NCBI GenBank assembly: GCA_946619625.1
Contig: CAMOMF010000148.1
Location: forward strand, 1 to 7,100
Reading direction: 5' to 3'
Length of the DNA stretch: 7,100 nt
DNA from: an uncultured Bacteroidales bacterium
GTDB lineage: Bacteria; Bacteroidota; Bacteroidia; Bacteroidales; Paludibacteraceae
The notes under the pieces are model-generated. The model did no database searches and was not told the origin of the DNA. It saw only the letters and a program-made list of their open reading frames with translations. This document shows positions 1-5,034 of this stretch, piece by piece. How positions within the stretch are numbered: the stretch's first letter is position 1; each line of letters starts with the position of its first letter. The position numbers and the translations under genes are program-made.

Positions 1-347
1 AGTGCCACGCAGGTGAACACCAGAATGCCCCACCATTCGCTGTTGAAATCAGACTGACTGAACACCGGTACGGACAGGGCGATATAACCCAGCGCCATGA
101 TAATCAGACCCCACTGAATCGTGCGGTTGTAGTTCTGAGTGCGGTCCGCAATGATACCGCCCACCAGACTCAGCACGTAGATGCCGAAGTAAAATACGGA
201 GTAGATGACACCGGCTGTCGTGTCCGACAATCCGAATTTCGATACCAGGAACAGCAGCAGCACTGCGTTCATGATGTAGTAACCAAAGCGCTCGCCCATG
301 TTGGCCAACGCCGCAGGAATCAATCCTTTGGGGTGTTTACTGAACAT
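1..347 (-). CDS. POT-family proton-coupled di/tripeptide transporter, N-terminal part
   Basis: Inner-membrane symporter of the POT/PTR2 (MFS) family, expected to import small peptides with protons. Only the first 115 residues are in the window; the gene runs off at base 1. The frame is open from the ATG at 347. Residues 16-24 read NMGERFGYY, the POT signature ExxERFxYY with Asn in place of the first Glu. Hydrophobic segments at about residues 23-38, 46-66 and 77-97 fit TM1-TM3. GGIIADR after the second segment is the MFS loop 2-3 motif. The ATG was chosen because the protein begins a few residues before the first helix, as is usual for the family, and because an A-rich tract typical of Bacteroidota starts precedes it. 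The gene has its own promoter at 562-593 and a long structured leader. The family call is firm; the substrate is inferred from the family. Confidence 0.88.
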   Translation of the reverse strand, partial: MFSKHPKGLIPAALANMGERFGYYIMNAVLLLFLVSKFGLSDTTAGVIYSVFYFGIYVLSLVGGIIADRTQNYNRTIQWGLIIMALGYIALSVPVFSQSDFNSEWWGILVFTCVA

Positions 348-561
348 ATGTTTTTGTTTTATCTGTTTGTAGCAAAAAAAAGTACCATGTTTTGTCTGGC
401 GCACACCATTGCGGGTGCAAAGTCTCGCGTTCGCCACCCTCGCACACGGACTGACGCTTCCGTTTCCTACAGCGTCATTATAGTGCTCGGGGGCTCCGCT
501 CTCCCCAAAACGAACAAGTCGTTTAGGGGACCCCGAATCAGCGCAGTAATCTTTGCGGGTG
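348..561 (-). promoter_or_regulatory. Structured 5' leader of the peptide transporter gene
   Basis: No convincing coding frame lies between the transporter start and its promoter. Read on the minus strand, the leader can form two clear stems. The first pairs 487-492 with 531-536 (TCGGGG/CCCCGA), then 502-506 with 526-530, then 508-513 with 519-524, closing on a 5-nt loop. The second is a 7-bp stem pairing 452-458 with 471-477 (TGACGCT/AGCGTCA). Nearer the gene is a run of eight T on the transcript strand (374-381). The 13-bp sequence gcgggtgcaaagt occurs at 411-423 and again at 555-567. I do not recognise a known riboswitch class. It could be a cis-regulatory RNA, an attenuator or a small inserted repeat element. 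Confidence 0.5.
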
Positions 562-567
562 CAAAGT
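411..567. repeat. 13-bp direct repeats bounding a GC-rich hairpin-forming segment
   Basis: The sequence gcgggtgcaaagt is present identically at 411-423 and 555-567, 144 bp apart. The distal copy (555-567) overlaps the -7 box of the transporter promoter. The proximal copy lacks the TA of that box, so it is not a second promoter. The 131 bp between the copies is richer in G and C and in stem-loops than the surrounding AT-rich intergenic DNA. No inverted terminal repeats were seen. The arrangement fits either an insertion that duplicated its target or a shared family motif used twice. Confidence 0.55.
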
Positions 568-593
568 TACTGCTTTTTTTCGACATATGCAAG
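562..593 (-). promoter_or_regulatory. Bacteroidota-type promoter for the peptide transporter
   Basis: On the minus strand CTTG (590-593) is followed by 20 bases and then TAACTTTG (562-569). This matches the Bacteroidota housekeeping promoter TTTG-N19-21-TAnnTTTG with one mismatch in the -33 box. Transcription would begin near 553-556, leaving a leader of about 200 nt. It lies just downstream of the preceding lipoprotein gene. Confidence 0.7.
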
Positions 594-602
594 AAAAGTG
601 CG

Positions 603-637
603 AAAAAAATCGTCTTTGTACACAATTATTATTGTGT
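603..637 (-). terminator. Weak terminator-like stem after the lipoprotein gene
   Basis: ACACAAT at 620-626 pairs with ATTGTGT at 631-637 around a 4-nt loop, overlapping the lipoprotein stop codon. On the transcript strand a run of seven T at 603-609 follows, but about ten bases after the stem. The stem is AT-rich and the T-run is displaced, so termination is plausible but unproven. Confidence 0.3.
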
Positions 638-1462
638 GACCTCCTGTATGGAACATCCCTGTCCGAAAAGTTGGCGGGCGTAGGGAGTGAGTGGAGTATG
701 TTTTGACAACCAGTAGATTGGCAGTACAACAGCGGGTATTCCGCAGGCGTAGGGTGTGATATCGTAGAGCGAGTACATGGCTGTGACAGTACTGCGTGTG
801 CTGTCAATCAGAAAACTTTCGGGCAGAGGCAAACGGTCGGACAGAGTATATTCATCGTACAGGCAATTGCGGACATCGGCATTGACATCCAAATCCTGAA
901 CCGCGTGTGCCAAGGCTTCGCCAAGCAGGGTGGTGTCCATCAGATCGGCTAACTGAATGAACCGGCGGGTTTGCAGGTCATAGGTGAGGTACTGAGCAGA
1001 GTATAGTCCATGGGCGGCACCTGCGCTGTAACTCTCGCTTTTGACGAGGAAAGTGACGAGGTTGGAGTCTTGCCTGCAAGAGGCATCCAGGTGCATGTAA
1101 GTGTACTCAATGGTGTCGGGAATGGCATTGACAGGCAGCCCCCTCAGTTCGGGTTGGTCCCAGACCCACATGTTGTTGAGCCAGCGTTGGGACGCCTCTG
1201 TTAAATCGGTTGCGGTGCTGTCCCCGAAAAAGGTGGTAAGCAGTGTGTGGCATGCATCCTCGGACATTTGTCCCTCAGCGGGCCAAACGATGCTGAAAGT
1301 ATTTTCCACGTACATGGTACTTCCATCGGGTTCCATCGCCTCGTGCATGAGGAATTGTCTGCCCTCCATATGGGTGGTTTGGAAAAGTTGGCTGTCAGTC
1401 GTTTTATGGCAGCATGCAGCCAGCATCATTGTTGCCGTCAGGGCTAAAAAAAGGTGTTTCAT
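629..1462 (-). CDS. Lipoprotein with DUF4163/DUF3298-like (RsiV-type) domains
   Basis: A 277-residue predicted lipoprotein. The N-terminus is a short Lys-containing stretch and a hydrophobic core ending in the lipobox LAAC, with Cys17 as the lipidated residue, so the protein should be anchored outside the cytoplasm. Residues 25-150 fit a DUF4163-like region. Residues 144-175 contain the AAHGLY...YLTYDLQTRRF pattern, and residues 232-252 (LYDITPYACG followed by a hydrophobic strand) fit the end of DUF3298. These domains occur together in PdaC-like and RsiV-like extracytoplasmic proteins. No catalytic polysaccharide deacetylase domain is present and no anti-sigma transmembrane helix follows, so the function is unknown. 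The gene lies 65 bp after the Nudix gene and may also have its own promoter at 1474-1504. Domain assignment is from pattern memory and is moderately secure. Confidence 0.75.
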   Translation of the reverse strand: MKHLFLALTATMMLAACCHKTTDSQLFQTTHMEGRQFLMHEAMEPDGSTMYVENTFSIVWPAEGQMSEDACHTLLTTFFGDSTATDLTEASQRWLNNMWVWDQPELRGLPVNAIPDTIEYTYMHLDASCRQDSNLVTFLVKSESYSAGAAHGLYSAQYLTYDLQTRRFIQLADLMDTTLLGEALAHAVQDLDVNADVRNCLYDEYTLSDRLPLPESFLIDSTRSTVTAMYSLYDITPYACGIPAVVLPIYWLSKHTPLTPYARQLFGQGCSIQEVTQ

Positions 1463-1473
1463 ATTACAGGATA

Positions 1474-1504
1474 CACAATTAAGGGAAGTAACTCAAAGTC
1501 CAAA
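1474..1504 (-). promoter_or_regulatory. Possible promoter for the lipoprotein gene
   Basis: On the minus strand TTTG (1501-1504) is followed by 19 bases and TAATTGTG (1474-1481). This is one mismatch from the Bacteroidota TAnnTTTG -7 box. The box ends 11 bases before the ATG at 1462, which would give a very short leader. Read-through from the Nudix gene is the alternative. Confidence 0.4.
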
Positions 1505-1527
1505 TAAAGCAATTGTTAGAAGTGTCC

Positions 1528-1950
1528 TTAAGCAGTAGTTTTCAGTTTCTGAATCAAATCGCGGTCGGCGGGGAGCCATTCGACGCTATCCAGTTGGTCA
1601 ATGCTGAGCCAGCGCGCCGCCTCGTGTTCTTTGAGGAGCAGATTGCCGCTTTGGACACGGCACCAAAAACACTGCATAGAAAGGTGAAAGGCGGGGTAGT
1701 CCCATTGGACGTTGTGGGCGGGACCATCCACGGTGATGCGGGTCTCCAACTCTTCCCAAATCTCGCGCTGGAGCGCCTGTTCGGCAGTTTCGCCGGGTTC
1801 AATCTTGCCTCCGGGGAACTCCCAGAAATCTTTGAAGTCGCCGTACCCGCGTTGCGTGGCAAAAATCCGTCCTTGCGCATCGCGGATGATAGCCGCAACT
1901 ACGTATATGGTCCGCCGAGAGGGTGTGGTGTTTGATTGTGCTTGTGACAT
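1528..1950 (-). CDS. MutT-like Nudix hydrolase
   Basis: A 140-residue single-domain cytosolic Nudix hydrolase that should cleave a nucleoside diphosphate linked to another moiety, using Mg2+ or Mn2+. Residues 42-54 hold the WEFPGGKIEPGE signature and the Nudix box follows: G48, five residues, E54, seven residues, then REIWEELE (62-69). The metal-binding glutamates E63, E66 and E67 are present. The late Gly of the box (EExG) is replaced by Glu69. The C-terminal EHEAARWL...WLPADRDLI pattern is typical of the MutT and CTP-pyrophosphohydrolase subgroup, so the likely substrates are oxidised dGTP or a pyrimidine nucleotide. The two cannot be told apart from sequence. The ATG at 1950 is preceded by an A-rich tract. 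No Bacteroidota promoter was seen between it and the tRNA terminator. Confidence 0.9.
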   Translation of the reverse strand: MSQAQSNTTPSRRTIYVVAAIIRDAQGRIFATQRGYGDFKDFWEFPGGKIEPGETAEQALQREIWEELETRITVDGPAHNVQWDYPAFHLSMQCFWCRVQSGNLLLKEHEAARWLSIDQLDSVEWLPADRDLIQKLKTTA

Positions 1951-1961
1951 GTTGTTTTTGC

Positions 1962-1999
1962 TTGTAAGGAGTGCTTCTAATTGTAAGGAGTGCTTTTAA
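1962..1999. repeat. 19-bp tandem duplication downstream of the tRNA
   Basis: ttgtaaggagtgcttctaa (1962-1980) is repeated immediately as 1981-1999 with a single C-to-T change. The pair lies between the tRNA terminator hairpin and the Nudix start, and its second copy supplies part of the terminator T-run region. The core aaggagtgctt also recurs upstream of the tRNA. Confidence 0.85.
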
Positions 2000-2027
2000 A
2001 AAGAAAAGCCCTCGCGTTTGCGAGAGC
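1998..2027 (-). terminator. Rho-independent terminator of tRNA-Arg
   Basis: On the minus strand GCTCTCGC (2020-2027) pairs with GCGAGGGC (2008-2015) over eight base pairs, one of them G-U, with a 4-nt AAAC loop. TTTTCTTTTT follows directly at 1998-2007. It begins ten bases after the tRNA 3' end, so it should end the tRNA transcript. Some read-through may feed the Nudix gene. Confidence 0.85.
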
Positions 2028-2036
2028 CGTTTGTTG

Positions 2037-2110
2037 TGACCCATGCAGGATTCAAACCTGCAACCTTCTGATCCGTAGTCAGATACTCTATTCAGTTGAG
2101 CTAATGGGCC
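2037..2110 (-). tRNA. tRNA-Arg (anticodon ACG)
   Basis: The minus strand folds into a full cloverleaf. The acceptor stem is GGCCCAT with ATGGGTC (one G-U pair). The D arm is GCTC...GAGT. The anticodon stem is TCTGA/TCAGA around the loop CTACGGA, giving anticodon ACG. The variable loop has five bases, and the T arm is GCAGG-TTTGAAT-CCTGC. The discriminator base is A at 2037. CCA is not encoded, so it must be added after transcription. The first anticodon base A is normally edited to inosine in tRNA-Arg(ACG), letting it read CGU, CGC and CGA. It has its own consensus promoter upstream and an intrinsic terminator downstream. Confidence 0.97.
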
Positions 2111-2127
2111 CCTTGCGTCCGACTCTG

Positions 2128-2160
2128 AAGGGGTGCTTCTCATCGGTCAAGAGTGCTTTT
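2128..2160. repeat. Two gtgctt motif copies in the tRNA leader
   Basis: aaggggtgcttct (2128-2140) differs by one base from aaggagtgcttct at 1966-1978 on the other side of the tRNA. A looser copy, caagagtgctttt, lies at 2148-2160. Together with the 19-bp tandem duplication downstream they place related short repeats on both sides of the tRNA and its terminator. Confidence 0.6.
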
Positions 2161-2175
2161 TTTCAAAAGCGGGTG

Positions 2176-2207
2176 CAAAGGTACTGCTTTTTTTTGACAT
2201 GACCAAA
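2176..2207 (-). promoter_or_regulatory. Consensus Bacteroidota promoter for tRNA-Arg
   Basis: On the minus strand TTTG (2204-2207), 20 bases, then TACCTTTG (2176-2183): an exact match to both boxes of the Bacteroidota housekeeping promoter. Transcription should start near 2168-2170, giving a precursor with about 60 bases 5' of the mature tRNA. The -7 box and spacer are nearly identical to those of the peptide transporter promoter. Confidence 0.8.
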
Positions 2208-2294
2208 TTTTTTTGCAAAAAAGTGCACTTTTGCATGCACTTTTCTGCATTTTTAGTGTTTTTGCGGTCGTTTTCGGGTATAAAAAGGGGGAAC

Positions 2295-2347
2295 AGTTAT
2301 TCATTTACGCATTTTCTCATTTATGTATTTTCTCATTTATGTATTTT
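2295..2347. repeat. 16-bp AT-rich tandem repeat
   Basis: attttctcatttatgt occurs exactly at 2311-2326 and 2327-2342. A degenerate copy (11 of 16 matching) precedes it at 2295-2310 and five bases of a further unit follow. It lies in non-coding DNA upstream of the tRNA promoter. Function unknown. Confidence 0.8.
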
Positions 2348-2381
2348 GGAATTTGGTCAGTTGGTGGTTACCGGATGGTAT

Positions 2382-2403
2382 GGAGAGGGTAAGGAGAGGG
2401 TAA
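2382..2403. repeat. 11-bp exact tandem duplication
   Basis: ggagagggtaa at 2382-2392 is repeated exactly at 2393-2403. It lies in the non-coding interval and looks like replication slippage. No function is suggested. Confidence 0.8.
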
Positions 2404-2492
2404 GCACCCCGTTCGAAAAATGTTAAACGTTTTTAGTTATTGTTATGCAAATCAGCAGTTGAAAAATGCGGTAATGAATGCGTATGCAATAG

Positions 2493-2520
2493 TTATCGCA
2501 GGCACTGAGACCTGCGATAA
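2493..2520 (-). terminator. Stem-loop downstream of the galactanase gene
   Basis: TTATCGCAGG (2493-2502) and CCTGCGATAA (2511-2520) form a perfect 10-bp inverted repeat with an 8-base loop, about 70 bases past the GH53 stop codon. No T-run follows directly on the transcript strand; the nearest is about 27 bases further on. It may be a terminator, a 3'-end stabilising hairpin or a protein-binding palindrome. The stem is certain and its role is inferred. Confidence 0.4.
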
Positions 2521-2544
2521 GTGGGAGAGATGTTTATTGCAGGC

Positions 2545-2590
2545 GCGGATAGCAGCGTACCTGCGGGGAAAATGGTGCGGATAGGAGCGT
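2545..2590. repeat. Imperfect 14-bp direct repeat at the GH53 3' end
   Basis: gcggatagcagcgt (2545-2558) and gcggataggagcgt (2577-2590) match at 13 of 14 positions, 32 bases apart. The second copy abuts the GH53 stop codon. Possibly slippage or a short duplication. Confidence 0.6.
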
Positions 2591-3823
2591 TTAGTTGTAG
2601 AAATCTTGCAAGGACATGAGACCCGAGTAGGCTTTGTGGTTGCTGGGGTTCCACAGTCCGCGGTTAATCCACGTGTCAATAACAATGTTGTTGGCATTGT
2701 ATGAACTGCCTCCGTTGCCGTTCTCCTCGGGGAACCAATAGTAGAGACCGGTGACATTGGAGTGAATCTTGAGTTCGGTGCAGAGGTCCTTGATGTAACT
2801 GCTCTGGCCGCTCTCATTGGCTTTCCATTTGTCGGTTGTTTGGTAGGTTCCTCCCTGTTCCTTGGTGGGGAAATAGTTGTTGTAGTATGCGGTTTCGACT
2901 ATTTGCACCTGCTTGTCGGGGAAATTGCTGCGGAGCGATGTGAGGGTGCTGCGCAATTTGTCCAGATAACCATGCCAGAAGGGGTAGTAACTAAGTCCGA
3001 TGATGTCGTAATCGACATTGTTTTTGCCGATGTAGGTGTAGTAGTTGACACACTGCTGGGGCGAAGTGGTGCGCTCGATGTGGATAACAATCTTGGCATC
3101 TGGACAGACTTCGCGGCACGCGCGAGCACCTGCGTTGAGATAAGAGGAGAGTTTTTCCCAGTTTGCCTTGCATTCGTCGTAGCTGCTGTTGGGTTTGACC
3201 ATGTCGGCTCCTTTGCGTGACCAGAGCATGCCGTAACTGATTTCGTTGCCGACCTGAATGAAATCGGGAGTTGCACCGGCAGCGACCAATGCGGTGAGAC
3301 AGCGCTTGGTGTACTGATAGACGGTGTCTGCCATGACTTGCCCTTGCGGCACGTTTTGCCATGCCGACGGGATAGTCTGCTTGGTGGGGTCCGCCCAAGT
3401 GTCTGAGTAGTGGAAATCGAGCATGAAAGCCATGCCGGCATCCTTGATTCGCTTGCCCAATTTCTGTACGTAAGGCAGGTCTTGCACCTCTCCCTGGCGT
3501 TTGTTGTCGTCGGGGTTGATGATGACGGGATTGACAAAGAGCCGTACGCGTGCGGCGTTCCAGTGGGCGGAGTCGTGCACATAGGTGACTACGTCATCGA
3601 TGGTTTTCCCTTTGGCATCTTTATAGGGCGTTTTGGCTTGCTCGTAGGAGGGTAGGAGAGAGATGTCGCCACCGACCCATCGGTCAGTGGGATAAACGAA
3701 TGTATCAATGGGACTTACCTTGGTGGAGTCGTCCGGGTTGGGCTCCGGGTTGGGAATGTTCCGGTCGTTGCATGCTGCGAGCAAGAGTGAGAGCGGCAGC
3801 AAAAGAGTGAGAAGTTTTTTCAT
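2591..3823 (-). CDS. GH53 arabinogalactan endo-beta-1,4-galactanase, lipoprotein
   Basis: A secreted, lipid-anchored glycoside hydrolase of family GH53, which cuts internal beta-1,4-galactosyl bonds in galactan and type I arabinogalactan of plant pectin. The 410-residue protein starts with a signal peptide ending in the lipobox LAAC (Cys18), then a Pro/Asp/Asn-rich linker to about residue 40. The (beta/alpha)8 domain follows. Visible family blocks are GGDISLLPSYEQA (51-63), RVRLFVNP (92-99), MLDFHYSDTWADP (134-146), QVGNEISYGMLW (190-201) and LSYYPFWHG (277-285). Glu194 in VGNE is the expected acid/base and Glu310 in IVETAYYN the nucleophile; both are present, so it should be active. The ATG at 3823 overlaps the glf stop as ATGA, so translation is probably coupled. 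No SusC/SusD genes are adjacent, which is unusual for a polysaccharide-use gene in this phylum. Confidence 0.93.
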   Translation of the reverse strand: MKKLLTLLLPLSLLLAACNDRNIPNPEPNPDDSTKVSPIDTFVYPTDRWVGGDISLLPSYEQAKTPYKDAKGKTIDDVVTYVHDSAHWNAARVRLFVNPVIINPDDNKRQGEVQDLPYVQKLGKRIKDAGMAFMLDFHYSDTWADPTKQTIPSAWQNVPQGQVMADTVYQYTKRCLTALVAAGATPDFIQVGNEISYGMLWSRKGADMVKPNSSYDECKANWEKLSSYLNAGARACREVCPDAKIVIHIERTTSPQQCVNYYTYIGKNNVDYDIIGLSYYPFWHGYLDKLRSTLTSLRSNFPDKQVQIVETAYYNNYFPTKEQGGTYQTTDKWKANESGQSSYIKDLCTELKIHSNVTGLYYWFPEENGNGGSSYNANNIVIDTWINRGLWNPSNHKAYSGLMSLQDFYN

Positions 3824-4944
3824 ATTGGTATTTGTAATGCTTTTTCGATGACTTTGTCCATGTCGTAATACTTGTACTCGGCGAGTCGTCCGCCGAAGAG
3901 TACGTTTTTCTCGTTTCGGGCGAGTTGCGCATACTGCTCGTAAAGGAGTGTGTTGCGCCGGTTGTTAAGCGGGTAGAAAGGTTCCATCCCGGGTTGCCAT
4001 TCGGTACTATACTCATAAGAGAGTACGGTGTGCGGCAAGGCGCGGACCTGTTCGCCGAAATGAGTGAAATGTTTGTGCTCGATGATGCGGGTGTACGGCA
4101 CATCCGCTGAGGTGTAGTTGACGACAGCGTTGTGCTGAAAATCAGGTATGTCGAGCGTCTTATGTTCAAAGCGGACGGTGCGGTACTGCAAGTGCCCGAG
4201 GCTGAAACCGAAATCCTCGTCCAGCGAGCCGGTATAGACCACTTTGTCTGCGAGGGCGTCCAGTTGGGCTTTGTCGGTGAGGTAGTCCACTCCCAAGCGG
4301 ACATCGGCTCCTTGCAGCATTTTCTGAATGAGTGTGTTGTAGCCCTCGACGGGGATGCCTTGGTAGATATCGTTGAAATAGTTGTTGTCGAACGTATAAC
4401 GCACGGGCAGACGTCGGATGATGAATGCCGGCAGTTCGGTACATGGACGTCCCCACTGCTTTTCCGTATATTCCTTGATGAGCGTTTCGTATATATCCCT
4501 TCCGACGAGGCACAAAGCCTGCTCCTCCAAGTTCTGTGGTTCGCGTCCATGCAGCATGGCAAGGGTGTGTGCCCGTTGCTGCTCGATGATAGTGCGGGCT
4601 TCGTCAGCGGTGTTGACTCCCCACATCCTGCGGAACGTGTGCATGTTGAAAGGCAGGTGGAACAGCTTGCCGTGGTAGTTGGCAAGGGGACTGTTGATAA
4701 AACCGTTCATCGTCACCAGTGAACTGACGAACTGCCAAACCCGGGAGTTGGAGGTATGGAAAATATGCGGTCCGTAGGTGTGTACGGCGATGCCCTGCTT
4801 GTGGTCCTGCCATACATTGCCCCCCGCATGCGTACGCCTGTCAATGACAAGGCAGGTCTTGCCCGCTTGCCAGACCCGATATGCCATCGTGGCTCCGAAG
4901 AGTCCCGAGCCAACAATCAAATAGTCGTACGGTTTGTTTTTCAT
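3820..4944 (-). CDS. glf: UDP-galactopyranose mutase
   Basis: A cytosolic flavoenzyme that interconverts UDP-galactopyranose and UDP-galactofuranose, supplying Galf for surface glycans such as O-antigen or capsule. The 374-residue length is normal for bacterial enzymes. The N-terminal FAD site reads VGSGLFG (11-17) followed by Asp35. Other family blocks are GGNVW (41-45), YGPHIFHTSN (57-66), YTEKQWG (159-165), RRLPVRYTFDNNYF (177-190, holding the Arg that binds the UDP phosphates), and FGGRLAEYKYYDMD (350-363) at the C-terminal FAD contact. The ATG at 4944 is preferred over an in-frame ATG at 4995. The extra 17 residues would precede the FAD-binding strand without homology, and they overlap the promoter. 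The -7 box ends only eight bases before this ATG. It overlaps the galactanase gene by four bases. Confidence 0.95.
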   Translation of the reverse strand: MKNKPYDYLIVGSGLFGATMAYRVWQAGKTCLVIDRRTHAGGNVWQDHKQGIAVHTYGPHIFHTSNSRVWQFVSSLVTMNGFINSPLANYHGKLFHLPFNMHTFRRMWGVNTADEARTIIEQQRAHTLAMLHGREPQNLEEQALCLVGRDIYETLIKEYTEKQWGRPCTELPAFIIRRLPVRYTFDNNYFNDIYQGIPVEGYNTLIQKMLQGADVRLGVDYLTDKAQLDALADKVVYTGSLDEDFGFSLGHLQYRTVRFEHKTLDIPDFQHNAVVNYTSADVPYTRIIEHKHFTHFGEQVRALPHTVLSYEYSTEWQPGMEPFYPLNNRRNTLLYEQYAQLARNEKNVLFGGRLAEYKYYDMDKVIEKALQIPI

Positions 4945-4952
4945 TTCGGGTG

Positions 4953-4984
4953 CAAAGGTACAAATAAAATTTGATATTTGCAAG
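4953..4984 (-). promoter_or_regulatory. Promoter of the glf-galactanase operon
   Basis: On the minus strand CTTG (4981-4984), 20 bases, then TACCTTTG (4953-4960) match the Bacteroidota promoter with one -33 mismatch. Eight bases (CACCCGAA) separate the -7 box from the glf ATG at 4944. Transcription should therefore begin at or within a few bases of the start codon, giving a leaderless or nearly leaderless mRNA. Confidence 0.75.
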
Positions 4985-5034
4985 AGTTGAGGCAAAAAAA
5001 TGCGCAGAGAGGATGTTTTTATGCGTGTTTGGGG

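Larger units (their letters stand above)
2111..2590. other. 480-bp non-coding interval between GH53 and tRNA-Arg
   Basis: No plausible gene is visible on either strand. From high to low coordinates it holds an imperfect direct repeat (2545-2558 and 2577-2590), a 10-bp stem-loop (2493-2520), two short tandem repeats (2382-2403 and about 2295-2347), an AT-rich stretch, the tRNA promoter (2176-2207), and two copies of a gtgctt-containing motif (2128-2140, 2148-2160) in the tRNA 5' leader. The open frame on the plus strand here has low-complexity composition and no recognisable domain. Confidence 0.7.

Noticed and set aside
483..483. TATAAT on the minus strand near 477-482, resembling a sigma70 -10 box
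   Set aside because: Bacteroidota primary promoters use TAnnTTTG, no matching -35 is present, and the site lies inside the leader between two stems.
333..683. 116-codon open frame on the plus strand across the transporter leader
   Set aside because: It overlaps the promoter, the structured leader and the 3' end of the lipoprotein gene, and its product has no recognisable domain.
2037..2110. tRNA-Arg as an integration site for a mobile element
   Set aside because: No integrase gene and no duplicated tRNA 3' end is visible; the flanking repeats do not overlap the tRNA.
2416..2434. AT-rich inverted repeat aaaaatgttaaacgttttt as a terminator
   Set aside because: On the minus strand, where the genes lie, the stem has a C-A mismatch; no plus-strand gene precedes it.
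2899..3582. Long open frame overlapping the GH53 gene on the same strand
   Set aside because: Ser/Thr/Pro-rich shadow translation with no motif; the GH53 frame contains all catalytic blocks.
3705..4685. 326-codon minus-strand frame overlapping glf
   Set aside because: Serine- and threonine-rich shadow of the glf frame, with no domain.
4945..4995. N-terminal extension of glf from the ATG at 4995
   Set aside because: The 17 added residues overlap the -33 and -7 boxes and precede the FAD-binding strand, where the family normally begins.
4985..5034. Intrinsic terminator between the regulator and glf
   Set aside because: A T-run is present, but the best stem is only about four base pairs with a long loop.
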